This document shows, one piece after another, positions 1-8,556 of a stretch of 64,000 nucleotides of DNA (the stretch's first letter is position 1; each line of letters opens with the position of its first letter). The stretch covers positions 930,001 through 994,000 of the forward strand of contig JAHBYU010000001.1 of the NCBI GenBank assembly GCA_019635775.1, written 5' to 3'. This DNA is from Rhizobiaceae bacterium (lineage in GTDB: Bacteria > Pseudomonadota > Alphaproteobacteria > Rhizobiales > Rhizobiaceae). A program made the position numbers and the translations under genes. The notes beneath the pieces were generated by a model. The model searched no databases. It worked only from the letters and a program-made list of their open reading frames with translations, and was not told the origin of the DNA.

Positions 1-94
1 GGTGAATGCCTCTGACTAGGGGCCAATAGCGCTTTAACCCACGATCTCGCATGCGAACATAGTCGGAACATCCGGTGTGCATCTCGGTGTGCAT
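1..94 (-). CDS. Possible partial reading frame running off the left edge
   Basis: On the minus strand a frame stays open from an ATG at 94-92 to the window edge (31 codons). It begins Met-His-Thr-Glu-Met-His-Thr-Gly; the repeated HT pairs come from a 12-base tandem repeat. The frame is also open upstream of this ATG, so the start is uncertain. I recognise no family. It could be the 5' end of a gene outside the window, or chance. Confidence 0.25.
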   Translation of the reverse strand, partial: MHTEMHTGCSDYVRMRDRGLKRYWPLVRGIH

Positions 95-119
95 TTGGGT
101 CACGAAATGCACACCGAGA
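82..119. repeat. 15-bp perfect inverted repeat with 8-nt loop
   Basis: Arms at 82-96 and 105-119 are perfect reverse complements (core CTCGGTGTGCATTT) around an 8-base loop. The ten bases CGGTGTGCAT also occur twice in tandem, at 73-82 and 85-94. It lies about 80 bases before tRNA-Pro. It could be a terminator stem without a clear T-run, a protein-binding site, or a recombinase arm site. Confidence 0.7.
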
Positions 120-201
120 CCCCATTTGTTCCCTTTTCACCGAAACCCGTTATTTTCGCCCTTGCGCTCAAACGCCCACTCTTCTAAGGCTCTCCGCGGT
201 C

Positions 202-278
<77 letters not shown>

Positions 279-481
279 TCAACTATCCTGATCCCCATCA
301 TCTCAGACAATCGGACTAAGCAGCAGGTGCCGTGCTTGGGTCAACTGCGACCAAGCGTTGTCACGCCGGTGGTTCTTTGCCGTACCCGGGCGATCAGTAG
401 TCGGCTCCTGATACCTTGCCTGCTGGAATTCAGGTAGGGCAGGTGGGCTCTGCGTCCTGTTCATGTGGACGGCAAACGCTT

Positions 482-556
482 TGGTGGGCGATGCAGGGAT
501 TGAACCTGCGACCCCACCCGTGTGAAGGGTGTGCTCTCCCGCTGAGCTAATCGCCC
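482..556 (-). tRNA. tRNA-Val (anticodon CAC)
   Basis: Read on the minus strand, the acceptor GGGCGAT (556-550) pairs with ATCGCCC, the D stem is GCTC/GAGC, and the anticodon stem CACCC/GGGTG holds the loop TTCACAC, giving anticodon CAC for the Val codon GUG. The T-loop is TTCAATC and CCA is encoded (484-482). Total length is 75 nt. It faces tRNA-Pro tail to tail. Confidence 0.97.
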
Positions 557-611
557 GCATATGACTTCTGGCCAAAGCGAAGCGCGATATAGTCCGCAGC
601 CGTCTTTGAAG

Positions 612-1304
612 TCAAGAACGCAAACCACCGGCAGAGGCCACGAGTTCGACCGCCAACGAAACGGTCAGCTCGTCGAAATGCGAGATGATCCGGGACGGTT
701 CGAATTCGCGCACGTGCCTATCCGTATAGCCAAAGTCGACTGCGACAACGGGTATTCCCGCCGCCTTGGCCGTGTCTATGTCCGTTCGGGAGTCGCCGAT
801 CATCACCGCTGAAGAGGCATCGCCGCCAGCCAGAGCGATCGTCTCCGTGAGATGTCGCGGGTCCGGTTTCCTGAAGGCGAAGGTGTCCTGTCCGCATATC
901 GCGGAGAAGTACGTGTTCAGACCTACGCCCTGAAGCAGACGGTTTGAAAGCTCCTCTGTCTTGTTCGTGCAGACCGCGAGACGAAAGTTGGCTGCGCGGA
1001 ACCGTTCCAGCGCCTCGACAACGCCGGGATAGGGTTTCGACAAGCCCGGAATGTTCGCTCCATAATGTTCCAGGAACAGCGCGAAAAGCCTGTCGTGTTC
1101 TTCGGAAGACAGGGGCTGTCGTTGCGCCTGGTATGCGCGCTCGATCATGACGCGTCCGCCGTGGCCGACGAAGCTGCGGAAACCCGCCCCGTCCGTTTGG
1201 GCTGCGCCGCCGGCCTGCAGCGTGTGATTCAGGCTGGCGAGCAGATCCGGTGCGGTATCGACCAATGTCCCGTCGAGATCGAAAACGATTGTCGGCTGGC
1301 TCAT
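612..1304 (-). CDS. gph: Phosphoglycolate phosphatase-like HAD hydrolase
   Basis: A 230-residue HAD-superfamily phosphatase of the Gph group, which hydrolyses 2-phosphoglycolate to glycolate and phosphate in the cytoplasm. All four HAD motifs are visible: DLDGTLVDT with nucleophile Asp9 and acid/base Asp11, T113-N114 (motif II), Lys146 in RKPDP (motif III), and GDSRTDI with Asp171/Asp175 (motif IV). The stretch between motifs I and II is the size of an alpha-helical cap. Length fits the family. It is divergent from rpiA, 128 bases away. Related HAD enzymes such as pyrophosphatase PpaX share these motifs, so the exact substrate is inferred; in rhizobia the gph-rpiA neighbourhood supports Gph. 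Confidence 0.85.
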   Translation of the reverse strand: MSQPTIVFDLDGTLVDTAPDLLASLNHTLQAGGAAQTDGAGFRSFVGHGGRVMIERAYQAQRQPLSSEEHDRLFALFLEHYGANIPGLSKPYPGVVEALERFRAANFRLAVCTNKTEELSNRLLQGVGLNTYFSAICGQDTFAFRKPDPRHLTETIALAGGDASSAVMIGDSRTDIDTAKAAGIPVVAVDFGYTDRHVREFEPSRIISHFDELTVSLAVELVASAGGLRS

Positions 1305-1432
1305 GCCCTGCTGCCCTCATGCTTTCGTTGCTGCTGCCGATATCCTGCTAAGTGGCGACATGCAACCGAGGCAGCCCGGTTTGCCTCTTGCTGCAAAGAT
1401 GCTAGGAGCGCGGCTCGACAACGGACTTACGC

Positions 1433-2137
1433 ATGGAACAGAAAGCACTCAAGATCGAGGCGGCGCGCGCCGCGCTGGGCCACGTCGAGGATGGGATGCG
1501 GCTTGGCATCGGGACTGGTAGCACCGCTGCTGAGTTCGTCAAGCTCCTGGCCGAGAAGGTGGCTGCTGGAATGCGTGTGATTGGTGTGCCGACGTCCGAG
1601 CGTACGGCAGCGCAGTGCCTCGAACTGGGGATACCTCTTTCGACGCTCGATGAGACGCCCGAACTCGACCTGACGATTGACGGGGCAGACGAGTTCGATC
1701 GTCACCTCGATCTCATCAAGGGAGGTGGCGGCGCCTTGCTGCGCGAAAAGATTGTGGCCGCGGCATCTGCCCGGATGATCGTGATTGCCGATGAGAGCAA
1801 GCGTGTCGATACGCTTGGCCGCTTCCCCTTACCCATTGAAGTGAACAGGTTCGGGTTTAAGGCGACCGTATTGGCGATCGGCCGGGCCGCTGACCAGCTT
1901 GGCCTGTCCGGGCCGGTCACATTGCGGATGACGGACGAACATCCTTTTGTTACAGACGGCGGGCATTTGATCTTGGATGCATCTTTTGGCCGCATTCCGG
2001 ATACAAGAGCGCTGTCCAGTGCCTTGCACGCTATTCCAGGGGTTGTCGAGCATGGATTGTTTCTGGATATGGCAAGGCTGGTGATCGTTGCCGGCCAGCA
2101 TGGTGTCGAGTCGGTTCATGCAGACCAGGAAATCTAA
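1433..2137 (+). CDS. rpiA: Ribose-5-phosphate isomerase A
   Basis: A 234-residue cytosolic enzyme that interconverts ribose-5-phosphate and ribulose-5-phosphate in the non-oxidative pentose phosphate pathway. Family signatures are all present: the phosphate loop GTGSTA (27-32), DGADE (83-87, with catalytic Asp) and [11 protein letters not shown] (96-106, with catalytic Glu and Lys). Length is as expected for RpiA. The start ATG has only a weak ribosome site. It is followed after 17 bases by the DUF2059 gene, probably on one transcript that ends at the hairpin near 2800. Placement beside gph, whose product feeds the same carbon pool, is common in rhizobia. Confidence 0.95.
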   Translation: MEQKALKIEAARAALGHVEDGMRLGIGTGSTAAEFVKLLAEKVAAGMRVIGVPTSERTAAQCLELGIPLSTLDETPELDLTIDGADEFDRHLDLIKGGGGALLREKIVAAASARMIVIADESKRVDTLGRFPLPIEVNRFGFKATVLAIGRAADQLGLSGPVTLRMTDEHPFVTDGGHLILDASFGRIPDTRALSSALHAIPGVVEHGLFLDMARLVIVAGQHGVESVHADQEI

Positions 2138-2154
2138 GGGGAGTCCCTCTGCTC

Positions 2155-2775
2155 ATGTTTAGAAATCGCATTCGCCAGACTGTAGCGGTCTTGGCTGCTT
2201 CCACTTTCGTAGCCTTGGCTTCGCAGGCGTTTGCGCAGGAGGTGTCCGAAGCGCATCTGAAAGCAGCCCGTGCGGCGGTTGCCTCAGTAAAGGCTACCGA
2301 TTCCTATGATCTGCTCCTGCCGGCCGCAGCGCAGATGCTGAAGACGGAGCTCATCCAGCAGAATCCGGACCTCACCGACGCGATCAGTTCAACGGTTGAT
2401 GAAAAGGCTCTGGCGCTGGCGGCGCGACGCGCCGATCTGGAGCGTGAGGTTGCCATGATCTATGCGAGGGCCTTCTCCGAACCCGAACTGAATTCGATTT
2501 CCACTTTTTACGGCAGCGAGGCTGGCAAGAAGCTTCTGTCTCAAGGGCCGCTGATCGCCCGCGAGGTGACCCGGGCTGCCGATATATGGCAGCGCGGCAT
2601 CCAGCGCGACCTGGCGACGGCGGTAGGCGAGCAACTTTCCAAGATCGTCGACGCTCAGGTCAAGGCCAACCCGGCTGCGGGCGGTGGCGAAGCTGTCCCT
2701 GCGCCGCAGGCCGAAGAGGCTGCCCCGCAGGACGAAGCACCCGCGTTGCAGGGGCTTGATCAACCCATCGAGTGA
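2155..2775 (+). CDS. DUF2059 domain secreted protein
   Basis: A 206-residue protein with a typical Sec signal peptide (positive N-region, hydrophobic core, cleavage after AFA near residue 27), so probably periplasmic. The middle part (about 75-135) resembles DUF2059: a helical segment containing the pattern FSEPELNSISTFYGSEAGKK. The last 45 residues are an Ala/Pro/Glu/Gln-rich acidic tail. No enzymatic motif is visible and the molecular function is unknown. It follows rpiA closely and a strong terminator follows it, which suggests it is the last gene of a two-gene unit. Confidence 0.8.
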   Translation: MFRNRIRQTVAVLAASTFVALASQAFAQEVSEAHLKAARAAVASVKATDSYDLLLPAAAQMLKTELIQQNPDLTDAISSTVDEKALALAARRADLEREVAMIYARAFSEPELNSISTFYGSEAGKKLLSQGPLIAREVTRAADIWQRGIQRDLATAVGEQLSKIVDAQVKANPAAGGGEAVPAPQAEEAAPQDEAPALQGLDQPIE

Positions 2776-2798
2776 CGGTGCCCGGATAGAATCGAGCT

Positions 2799-2829
2799 AA
2801 AGCCCGGCCAGCGGCCGGGCTTTTCTTTT
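2799..2829 (+). terminator. Rho-independent terminator after the DUF2059 gene
   Basis: An 11-bp GC-rich stem (2799-2809 with 2813-2823, core GCCCGGCC/GGCCGGGC) with loop AGC is followed by TTTTCTTTT. It closes the rpiA/DUF2059 unit ahead of the glutathione reductase gene. Confidence 0.9.
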
Positions 2830-2878
2830 GGTTCCGCGGCTCCTAAGTGTAAATTCAAAGTTATCGGGATTTTGAAGC

Positions 2879-4270
2879 ATGCCTCACTATGATTACGACC
2901 TGTTCGTCATCGGTGGAGGCTCTGGTGGCGTACGGGCGGCACGTGTCTCCGCAGCACTTGGCAAGCGGGTCGCCGTCGCTGAAGAGTATCGCTACGGCGG
3001 CACTTGCGTCATACGTGGCTGTGTCCCAAAGAAGCTGTTTGTGTATGCCTCCCAGTTTCCCGAGCACTTTGCCGATGCGGCGGGCTATGGCTGGACCGTG
3101 CCGGAAAGCAAATTCGACTGGTCAAGGCTGGTGGCAAACAAGGACCGTGAGATCGCAAGGCTTTCCGGGCTGTATCAAAGTGGCGTCGAGAGTTCCGGCG
3201 GCGAAGCCTTCCACAGCCGCGCCACTCTGGTCGATGCGCATACGGTACGGATCGAGGCCGAAGGCCGTCACGTCACTGCCGAACACATATTGATCGCCAC
3301 TGGAGGACGTCCGAATCCGCACGCGGCGCTGCCCGGCCACGAACATTGCATCTTCTCCAACGAGGCTTTCGATCTTCCTGATCTGCCCCGGTCGATCGTG
3401 ATCGCGGGGGGCGGATATATCGCTGTGGAGTTTGCCAACATTTTCCACGGTCTGGGCGTGGATACGACCCTGGTGTACCGGGGAATGGAGATACTACAGC
3501 GCTTCGACATGGACCTGCGCCACAGGTTGCACGAGGAAATGGCGGCCAAGGGGATCCGTATCCGTTGCCATACGATATTGGAGGAGATCGAGAAGAGGCA
3601 GGATGGGCGGCTTGCGGCAGTGATCACAGGTGGCGACGTCCTCATCACCGATCAGATACTCCTTGCCATCGGACGCATACCGAATACGGAAGAACTCGGG
3701 CTAGCGGCTGCCGGGGTGGCGACCGGCGTGCGAGGAGAAATCCTCGTCGACGCCTATTCCCGCACCAACATCGACAACATCTGGGCAATCGGGGATGTAA
3801 CGGATCGCGTCCAGCTTACGCCTGTGGCGATCCACGAGGCCATGTGTTTTGTGGAGACTGCGTTCAAGGACAACCCGACGCAGCCGGATCATGATTGCAT
3901 TGCGACGGCGGTCTTTTCCCAGCCAGAGATTGGGACCGTTGGCCTCTCGGAGGACGAGGCTGGCAAGCGCTTCAACAATGTCGAAATCTATAGCGCGAGC
4001 TTCAGGCCGATGCGGCATACCCTGTCCGGCCGTCAGGAAAGGATGCTTACCAAGCTGGTTGTCGATGGTGACAGCCGCCGGGTTGTTGGCGCTCACGTTC
4101 TTGGGCCGGACGCTGGTGAGATGGCTCAGTTGCTCGGCATTTCCCTCAAGGCCGGTCTGACCAAGGACGACTTTGATCGCACGATGGCCGTACATCCAAC
4201 GGCGGCCGAAGAACTCGTCACGATGTACAAGCCGACTTACCTTGTGAAGGATGGCGTTCGCGTTGCCTAG
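2879..4270 (+). CDS. gor: Glutathione-disulfide reductase
   Basis: A 463-residue FAD flavoenzyme that reduces GSSG to GSH with NADPH, keeping the cytosol reduced. The FAD fold starts with GGGSGGVRAAR (residues 12-22). The redox-active disulfide is in GGTCVIRGCVPKK. The NADPH fold carries GGGYIAVEF, and the second FAD motif is AIGDV. The dimerisation domain ends with HPTAAEELV, whose His-Glu pair is the active-site base of the partner subunit. Length and motifs match GOR rather than lipoamide dehydrogenase or mercuric reductase. It converges on the sugar transporter operon with three bases between stop codons. Confidence 0.95.
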   Translation: MPHYDYDLFVIGGGSGGVRAARVSAALGKRVAVAEEYRYGGTCVIRGCVPKKLFVYASQFPEHFADAAGYGWTVPESKFDWSRLVANKDREIARLSGLYQSGVESSGGEAFHSRATLVDAHTVRIEAEGRHVTAEHILIATGGRPNPHAALPGHEHCIFSNEAFDLPDLPRSIVIAGGGYIAVEFANIFHGLGVDTTLVYRGMEILQRFDMDLRHRLHEEMAAKGIRIRCHTILEEIEKRQDGRLAAVITGGDVLITDQILLAIGRIPNTEELGLAAAGVATGVRGEILVDAYSRTNIDNIWAIGDVTDRVQLTPVAIHEAMCFVETAFKDNPTQPDHDCIATAVFSQPEIGTVGLSEDEAGKRFNNVEIYSASFRPMRHTLSGRQERMLTKLVVDGDSRRVVGAHVLGPDAGEMAQLLGISLKAGLTKDDFDRTMAVHPTAAEELVTMYKPTYLVKDGVRVA

Positions 4271-4273
4271 CCT

Positions 4274-5245
4274 TTACGCCAGAGTCGCCGGCGTTCGTTT
4301 TCGCATTGAACGGCGAGATATCTGCTGGTCGGCCAGCACGCCGATCAGAATGACCGACCCCATCACCGCGAAATTCAGGGAACTCGGAATGCCGAGCAGA
4401 TTCACAAGGTTTTGCAGGACTTGAAGCAGAACCGTCCCGAGCACGACCCCGAGGATAGAACCCTCACCGCCACGAAGCGAACATCCGCCTAGAACCGCAG
4501 CTGCGATGGCATACAGCTCATAGAAGTTGCCATGCGAGGAGGGCGAGATGGAGCGCGTATACATAGCGATGAAAATAGCCGCCACGGCGGTAAGCCCCGC
4601 GCATATGACGTAGGCCGCGATCACGACGCGAGAGGTATTGATGCCGCTGTAGCGTGCCGCTTCTTCGTTCTTTCCTACCGCGAAAAGATAACGGCCGAAC
4701 ACCGACTTGTGCAGCACGACCGCCATTATGATGGTGATGATGATGAAGGCGATCAGGCTATGTGGAACGCCATAGAAGCGCCCGGCCGTCAGCCATTCGA
4801 GCATCGGGAAGCTCGCCCCGAAAGGAAATCCTGCGGTGGCGTCTTCCGTGTAATACCGGGCAATACCGCGATATATGAGCAGGCCGCAAAGGGTCACCAC
4901 GAAAGGTTGAAGCCCTAATTTGGCGATCAGGGCGCCATGCAGAAGGCCTATCAGGCAACCGATCCCAACGACGATGATGCAGGCGAGGCCGGGGCTTATG
5001 GTTTCGCCGGCCACGAGATCGATGAAGATCACGCCGAGCAGGGCGATTACGGACCCTACCGAAAGTTCAATGCCGCCGGAGATGATCACAAAGGCCTGCG
5101 CCACGGCGAATATGCCGAACAGTCCAATCAGATTTGCCGTGTTCGAGAGATTGATCGGTGACAGAAACCGCGGATTTATGATCGCGACCACCGTGCCCAC
5201 CACGATGATCAGTATGAGAAGCCAGAGATCCTTGCGATTGATCAT
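4274..5245 (-). CDS. CUT2-family sugar ABC transporter permease
   Basis: A 323-residue inner-membrane permease of the ribose/xylose (RbsC) type, with about eight to ten hydrophobic segments. The family-typical block AAVLGGCSLRGGEGSILG lies near residues 253-270. It forms the channel for the sugar delivered by the binding protein encoded at 6865-7815 and powered by the ATPase at 5271-6776. It is the last gene of the operon, 25 bases after the ATPase stop. The substrate cannot be told from the permease alone. Confidence 0.9.
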   Translation of the reverse strand: MINRKDLWLLILIIVVGTVVAIINPRFLSPINLSNTANLIGLFGIFAVAQAFVIISGGIELSVGSVIALLGVIFIDLVAGETISPGLACIIVVGIGCLIGLLHGALIAKLGLQPFVVTLCGLLIYRGIARYYTEDATAGFPFGASFPMLEWLTAGRFYGVPHSLIAFIIITIIMAVVLHKSVFGRYLFAVGKNEEAARYSGINTSRVVIAAYVICAGLTAVAAIFIAMYTRSISPSSHGNFYELYAIAAAVLGGCSLRGGEGSILGVVLGTVLLQVLQNLVNLLGIPSSLNFAVMGSVILIGVLADQQISRRSMRKRTPATLA

Positions 5246-5270
5246 CGATGTTTCTTCCGCTGCAAAGGCT

Positions 5271-6776
5271 TCATGCCGCTACCCTGCCTACAGCCAGCGA
5301 CAATATCGCTTGCTCGCTTAGCTCCTCACGCGCGAGGAAACCTGAGATACGCCCTTCGTGCATGACTGCAACCCTGTCGCTGACACCGATGACCTCTTCC
5401 ATGTCGGACGAGATCATCAGTATTCCGACACCCTGGTCGGAAAGCTCGCGCATCAAACGATAAATCTCGCTCTTTGCTCCCACATCCACGCCCCGGGTAG
5501 GCTCATCGAAAATGAGCACCTTCGGAGACATGGAAAGCCACTTCGCGAGCACGACCTTCTGCTGATTCCCACCCGATAGCGCGCCGGCAGGCGTCGAGAG
5601 GTTTCCAACGCGAATATCGAGCTGTTCCCGTTGCTGCTGGGCCGCGTCCTCTTCGCCGCGCACGTCTATGATGCCGTGCCGGGAGTATGCGTCGAGATTC
5701 GGGAGCGTGATGTTGTCGCGAATTGGGAAGTCGAGGATCAGGCCAGAGCGCTTTCTGTCCTCTGGCACGAGATAGAGCCCCTTGCTGATGGCTGACGCCG
5801 GGGCTGCGATATCTTCCCTTTCGCCCTTGATCCGGATCTCGCCGCCCTTTAGCTGATCAAGGCCAAAAATCGTGCGAGCGAGTTCTGTTCGGCCAGACCC
5901 TACCAGGCCTGCAAGTCCCAGGATCTCGCCTTGCATCACGGCAAGATTGACCTGCTGTTCCGGGTGATAGGATGTCCTGACGTCCACAAGTTCAAGAACG
6001 GCGCTGCCGGCGGTTTGCCGGGGAGGGCGGTAGAGCGTCTTGAGGTCGCGCCCGATCATGTGCCGGATCATCGTCTCGGCGTGAATTTCCCCTTTTGCGA
6101 GTTCTGCGACTCGTTTGCCGTCACGCAGAACCACCACGCGGTCAGCGGAATGTTCAATCTCCGCCAGCCGATGGGAAATCAGGATGACGGAAACGCCATC
6201 CTCCTTGAGTTTGCGGATGATTATGAGGAGTCGCTCGGTCTCCGACGCCGTCAGGCTCGAAGTGGGCTCGTCCATGATAACAAGCCTTGCGTTGAGTGAA
6301 AGCGCCTTTGCGATCTCTACCAGCTGCATCTGGGCCAAGGAGAGTTCACCGACCAGCGTATTCGGTCCGAAATCTGCTCCAAGCTGGTTCAGATAGGGCA
6401 GGGCTCGGCGATGCAGTTCCTGTTCGTCGATAAGGCGCAGCGGGCCGCCTTTAAGCGGCTCGCGGCCGATAAAGATGTTGGCGGCCACACTCAGATTTTC
6501 GAAGAGGTTAAGCTCCTGGTGAACAAAAGCGATACCGCCCCGCAGCGATCCGGCAACGGTCAATCGTTCAGCGGCGACGCCATCGAGCGCCACCGAGCCC
6601 GTGCTCGGCGCGATCACGCCCCCAAGTATTTTCATCAATGTCGATTTTCCAGCGCCGTTCTCGCCGACGAGGCCGACCACCTCACCGTGGTCGATGGAAA
6701 AACTTACATTGTCCAACGCCCTGATGCCGGGATAATCCTTGGAGATTCCCGTCACCTTCAGGAAAGTCTTTTGCAT
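5271..6776 (-). CDS. CUT2-family sugar ABC transporter ATPase (tandem domain)
   Basis: A 501-residue RbsA/XylG/MglA-type ATPase with two nucleotide-binding domains in one chain. The first has Walker A GENGAGKST (residues 39-47), the signature ELSLAQMQ and Walker B VIMDEPTSSL. The second has a degenerate Walker A (GLVGSGRTE), the canonical signature ALSGGNQQK and Walker B LIFDEPTRGVD. An imperfect second P-loop is normal for this family. It couples ATP hydrolysis to sugar uptake at the inner membrane. It lies between binding protein and permease genes on the same strand, after a gap holding a strong hairpin. Confidence 0.93.
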   Translation of the reverse strand: MQKTFLKVTGISKDYPGIRALDNVSFSIDHGEVVGLVGENGAGKSTLMKILGGVIAPSTGSVALDGVAAERLTVAGSLRGGIAFVHQELNLFENLSVAANIFIGREPLKGGPLRLIDEQELHRRALPYLNQLGADFGPNTLVGELSLAQMQLVEIAKALSLNARLVIMDEPTSSLTASETERLLIIIRKLKEDGVSVILISHRLAEIEHSADRVVVLRDGKRVAELAKGEIHAETMIRHMIGRDLKTLYRPPRQTAGSAVLELVDVRTSYHPEQQVNLAVMQGEILGLAGLVGSGRTELARTIFGLDQLKGGEIRIKGEREDIAAPASAISKGLYLVPEDRKRSGLILDFPIRDNITLPNLDAYSRHGIIDVRGEEDAAQQQREQLDIRVGNLSTPAGALSGGNQQKVVLAKWLSMSPKVLIFDEPTRGVDVGAKSEIYRLMRELSDQGVGILMISSDMEEVIGVSDRVAVMHEGRISGFLAREELSEQAILSLAVGRVAA

Positions 6777-6807
6777 CGGCGAACTGTGCTGAGGGTTCGT
6801 CGGAAGG

Positions 6808-6850
6808 GTTCAGTACTGAACAGGCCGGCTGGGAGATCTAGCCGGCCTGT
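6808..6850 (-). repeat. Intergenic hairpin and palindrome between binding-protein and ATPase genes
   Basis: Right after the binding-protein stop, 11-bp arms at 6820-6830 and 6840-6850 (ACAGGCCGGCT and its complement) form a GC-rich stem with a 9-base loop. Overlapping its end is a perfect 14-base palindrome, GTTCAGTACTGAAC (6808-6821). There is no T-run, so it looks less like a full terminator than like an mRNA-stabilising or partial termination element, as often seen after binding-protein genes in ABC operons. Confidence 0.65.
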
Positions 6851-6864
6851 CCCGCTCCGAGGGG

Positions 6865-7815
6865 TCAGCCGCCGCTGATGCGCGACTTAAGTTCCGCCTC
6901 GAACGCGTCGACGTTGCCCTTGTCGATCATCTTCGTAGGAACGATGATGAGCTTGTTTTCCGGAATGACCGACTTATCGCCTTCGAGATAGCTCGCCATC
7001 AGCTTCATGCCCTGATAGCCCCATTCGAACGGGTCCTGTACGACGGTGCCGGCTATCGTGCCCTCGCGAACGCCACCAAGGGTGATCGGGTCTTCATCGA
7101 AGGCGATCACGGTGACCTGCCCAAGCTTGCCCGACTCTTTCAGCACTTCGTAAATGCGAGGCGGGTTGTACGAGTAGAAGCCAACCATGCAGTCGATGTC
7201 GGGATTGGCAGCCAGCGCGTCCTCGACATTGCGCTTGGCGCGCGTCTGGTCGATGTCGTCGCCACGCACGTCGATCAGTTCGACCTTTGAGCCGGCGATC
7301 ACCGATTTCATGCCTTCGATGCGCTCGCGCGCATTGTCTGCACCTGGCAGACCGACAAACCCGATGCACTTGCCTCCGTCCGGCAGGGCCTTCAGCGCGA
7401 TCTCGCCAGCCTGCTTCCCGGCTTCGGTGTTGGAGGAGCCGATGTAGGCGATGCGGTTCGTATCGGGGGCGTCGGAGTCGGTCGTGAACAGCGGGACCTG
7501 CGAACCGATCTTGTTGAGCGAGTCGGTGGAAGACTTTGGATCAACCGCGCTGACCATGATTGCCGACACACCTCCGGCGACGAGGTCTTCCATCAGGCGC
7601 TGCTGCACAGCGGCTGCGGCCTGTTCAGGATATTTCAGGGACAGGTCGTAGTTCGGCAGTTCGCCCTGAGCCTTCTTGACGCCGGCTTCGGCGAGTTTCC
7701 AGAAGTCCGATGCGCCGTTAACGACAAAGGCCAGTTGCTTCTTTTCCTGCGCCATCGCACCGGTCGCAAGCAGTGCGCCGGTCACCAGAAGGGCGCTCGC
7801 AAGTCCTAGTTTCAT
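6865..7815 (-). CDS. CUT2-family periplasmic sugar-binding protein
   Basis: The start at 7815 is chosen because GGGAGG lies just upstream and the protein then begins with a clean signal peptide (cleavage after AMA, near residue 21); an upstream in-frame start would bury it. The mature part is a Peripla_BP_4 two-lobe fold with family blocks such as PLFTTDSDAP and GFVGLPGADNARERIEGM. Length 316 residues is normal. It captures a monosaccharide in the periplasm and hands it to the permease. It is the first gene of the operon, which suits its need for high expression. The ligand is not determined; pentoses, hexoses and sugar alcohols all occur in this family. Confidence 0.9.
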   Translation of the reverse strand: MKLGLASALLVTGALLATGAMAQEKKQLAFVVNGASDFWKLAEAGVKKAQGELPNYDLSLKYPEQAAAAVQQRLMEDLVAGGVSAIMVSAVDPKSSTDSLNKIGSQVPLFTTDSDAPDTNRIAYIGSSNTEAGKQAGEIALKALPDGGKCIGFVGLPGADNARERIEGMKSVIAGSKVELIDVRGDDIDQTRAKRNVEDALAANPDIDCMVGFYSYNPPRIYEVLKESGKLGQVTVIAFDEDPITLGGVREGTIAGTVVQDPFEWGYQGMKLMASYLEGDKSVIPENKLIIVPTKMIDKGNVDAFEAELKSRISGG

Positions 7816-7991
7816 GAATTCCTCCCATACGTGTTGAGTTAAGGAAACACGGCCAATGTCAGGGCAGGGATCGCAAGGATAAACAGATGAGCCCTTTGAA
7901 ACCCGCTTCACGCCCTCCAACGTGTAGTCGCCGGCATTGACCAGAAATCCAGTTTCCGGGCGGCAGCTAAGCGGACCTCCAGAATGGAGTC

Positions 7992-8028
7992 AATCTGTTA
8001 TTGTCTGACAAATCCTATAAAACAGATT
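7992..8028. promoter_or_regulatory. Nested palindromes upstream of the sugar ABC operon, operator candidate
   Basis: TTGTCTGACAA at 8001-8011 is a perfect 11-base palindrome around a central T. It sits inside a second inverted repeat, AATCTGTT (7992-7999) and AACAGATT (8021-8028). The inner motif resembles operators of FadR-type GntR regulators. It lies about 185 bases upstream of the binding-protein start. No regulator gene is nearby. Confidence 0.45.
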
Positions 8029-8089
8029 CAATGCATCGATGAACCGGTTGAGCAGGGCTCAGGAGCCTTAGACGACAAGGCGTGGATCG

Positions 8090-8476
8090 TCAGATGTATA
8101 TGCCTCGACCGTGGCATGCTCCCTGGACGGCTATGGTCCTCTCGGAGGTTCCTCCAAGATCGGAAACGACAAAAGTTCCGGCGCCAAGCGTTCCTATGAA
8201 AGGCGTGTCTCCCGAACCGGCGTTGAAATATCCGCACACCGTGACGGCGCCATTCGGGTCGCGATGTCCAATCATCGTTCTGAAGGAGGTGGATGGCTGT
8301 CCGAGACTGGCGCGCACTGCCGTTTCAACGCTGGCCCGGTCGGCGTCGGTCAGCTTCACTTCGCCACTCGGCGCGCGTGCGGCCGGCGCAGCGGCTCCGG
8401 GTGGGCTCTGCCCGCTCGACGAGCAGGCGGCTACGATCGCCACAAGTAACAAGGCAGGCACAGAAGTCTTCTTCAA
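8090..8476 (-). CDS. Small putative lipoprotein, function unknown
   Basis: A 128-residue protein starting at TTG (8476) with a good ribosome site, AGGAGG, 7 bases upstream. The N-terminus is a lipoprotein signal: two lysines, a hydrophobic stretch and the lipobox VAAC at about residue 18, so it should be lipid-anchored in the envelope. A short Ala/Pro/Gly linker follows, then a compact domain of about 90 residues with two cysteines. I recognise no family. It stands alone between the sugar operon and dgkA. Confidence 0.7.
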   Translation of the reverse strand: MKKTSVPALLLVAIVAACSSSGQSPPGAAAPAARAPSGEVKLTDADRASVETAVRASLGQPSTSFRTMIGHRDPNGAVTVCGYFNAGSGDTPFIGTLGAGTFVVSDLGGTSERTIAVQGACHGRGIYI

Positions 8477-8556
8477 GTGTTCCTCCTACAAACGTCAGTA
8501 CCTTGCGCCTTCCACATAAAGCCGGCGCAACCTTAACAGTCTATTGCCTGACCTTG

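Noticed and set aside
303-575. Open frame across the tRNA-Val gene
   Set aside because: It overlaps a fully folded tRNA gene and contains the typical translated-tRNA string; no ribosome site.
6115-7651. Plus-strand frames within the sugar transporter operon
   Set aside because: They are antisense to the ATPase and binding-protein genes and have no supporting signals.
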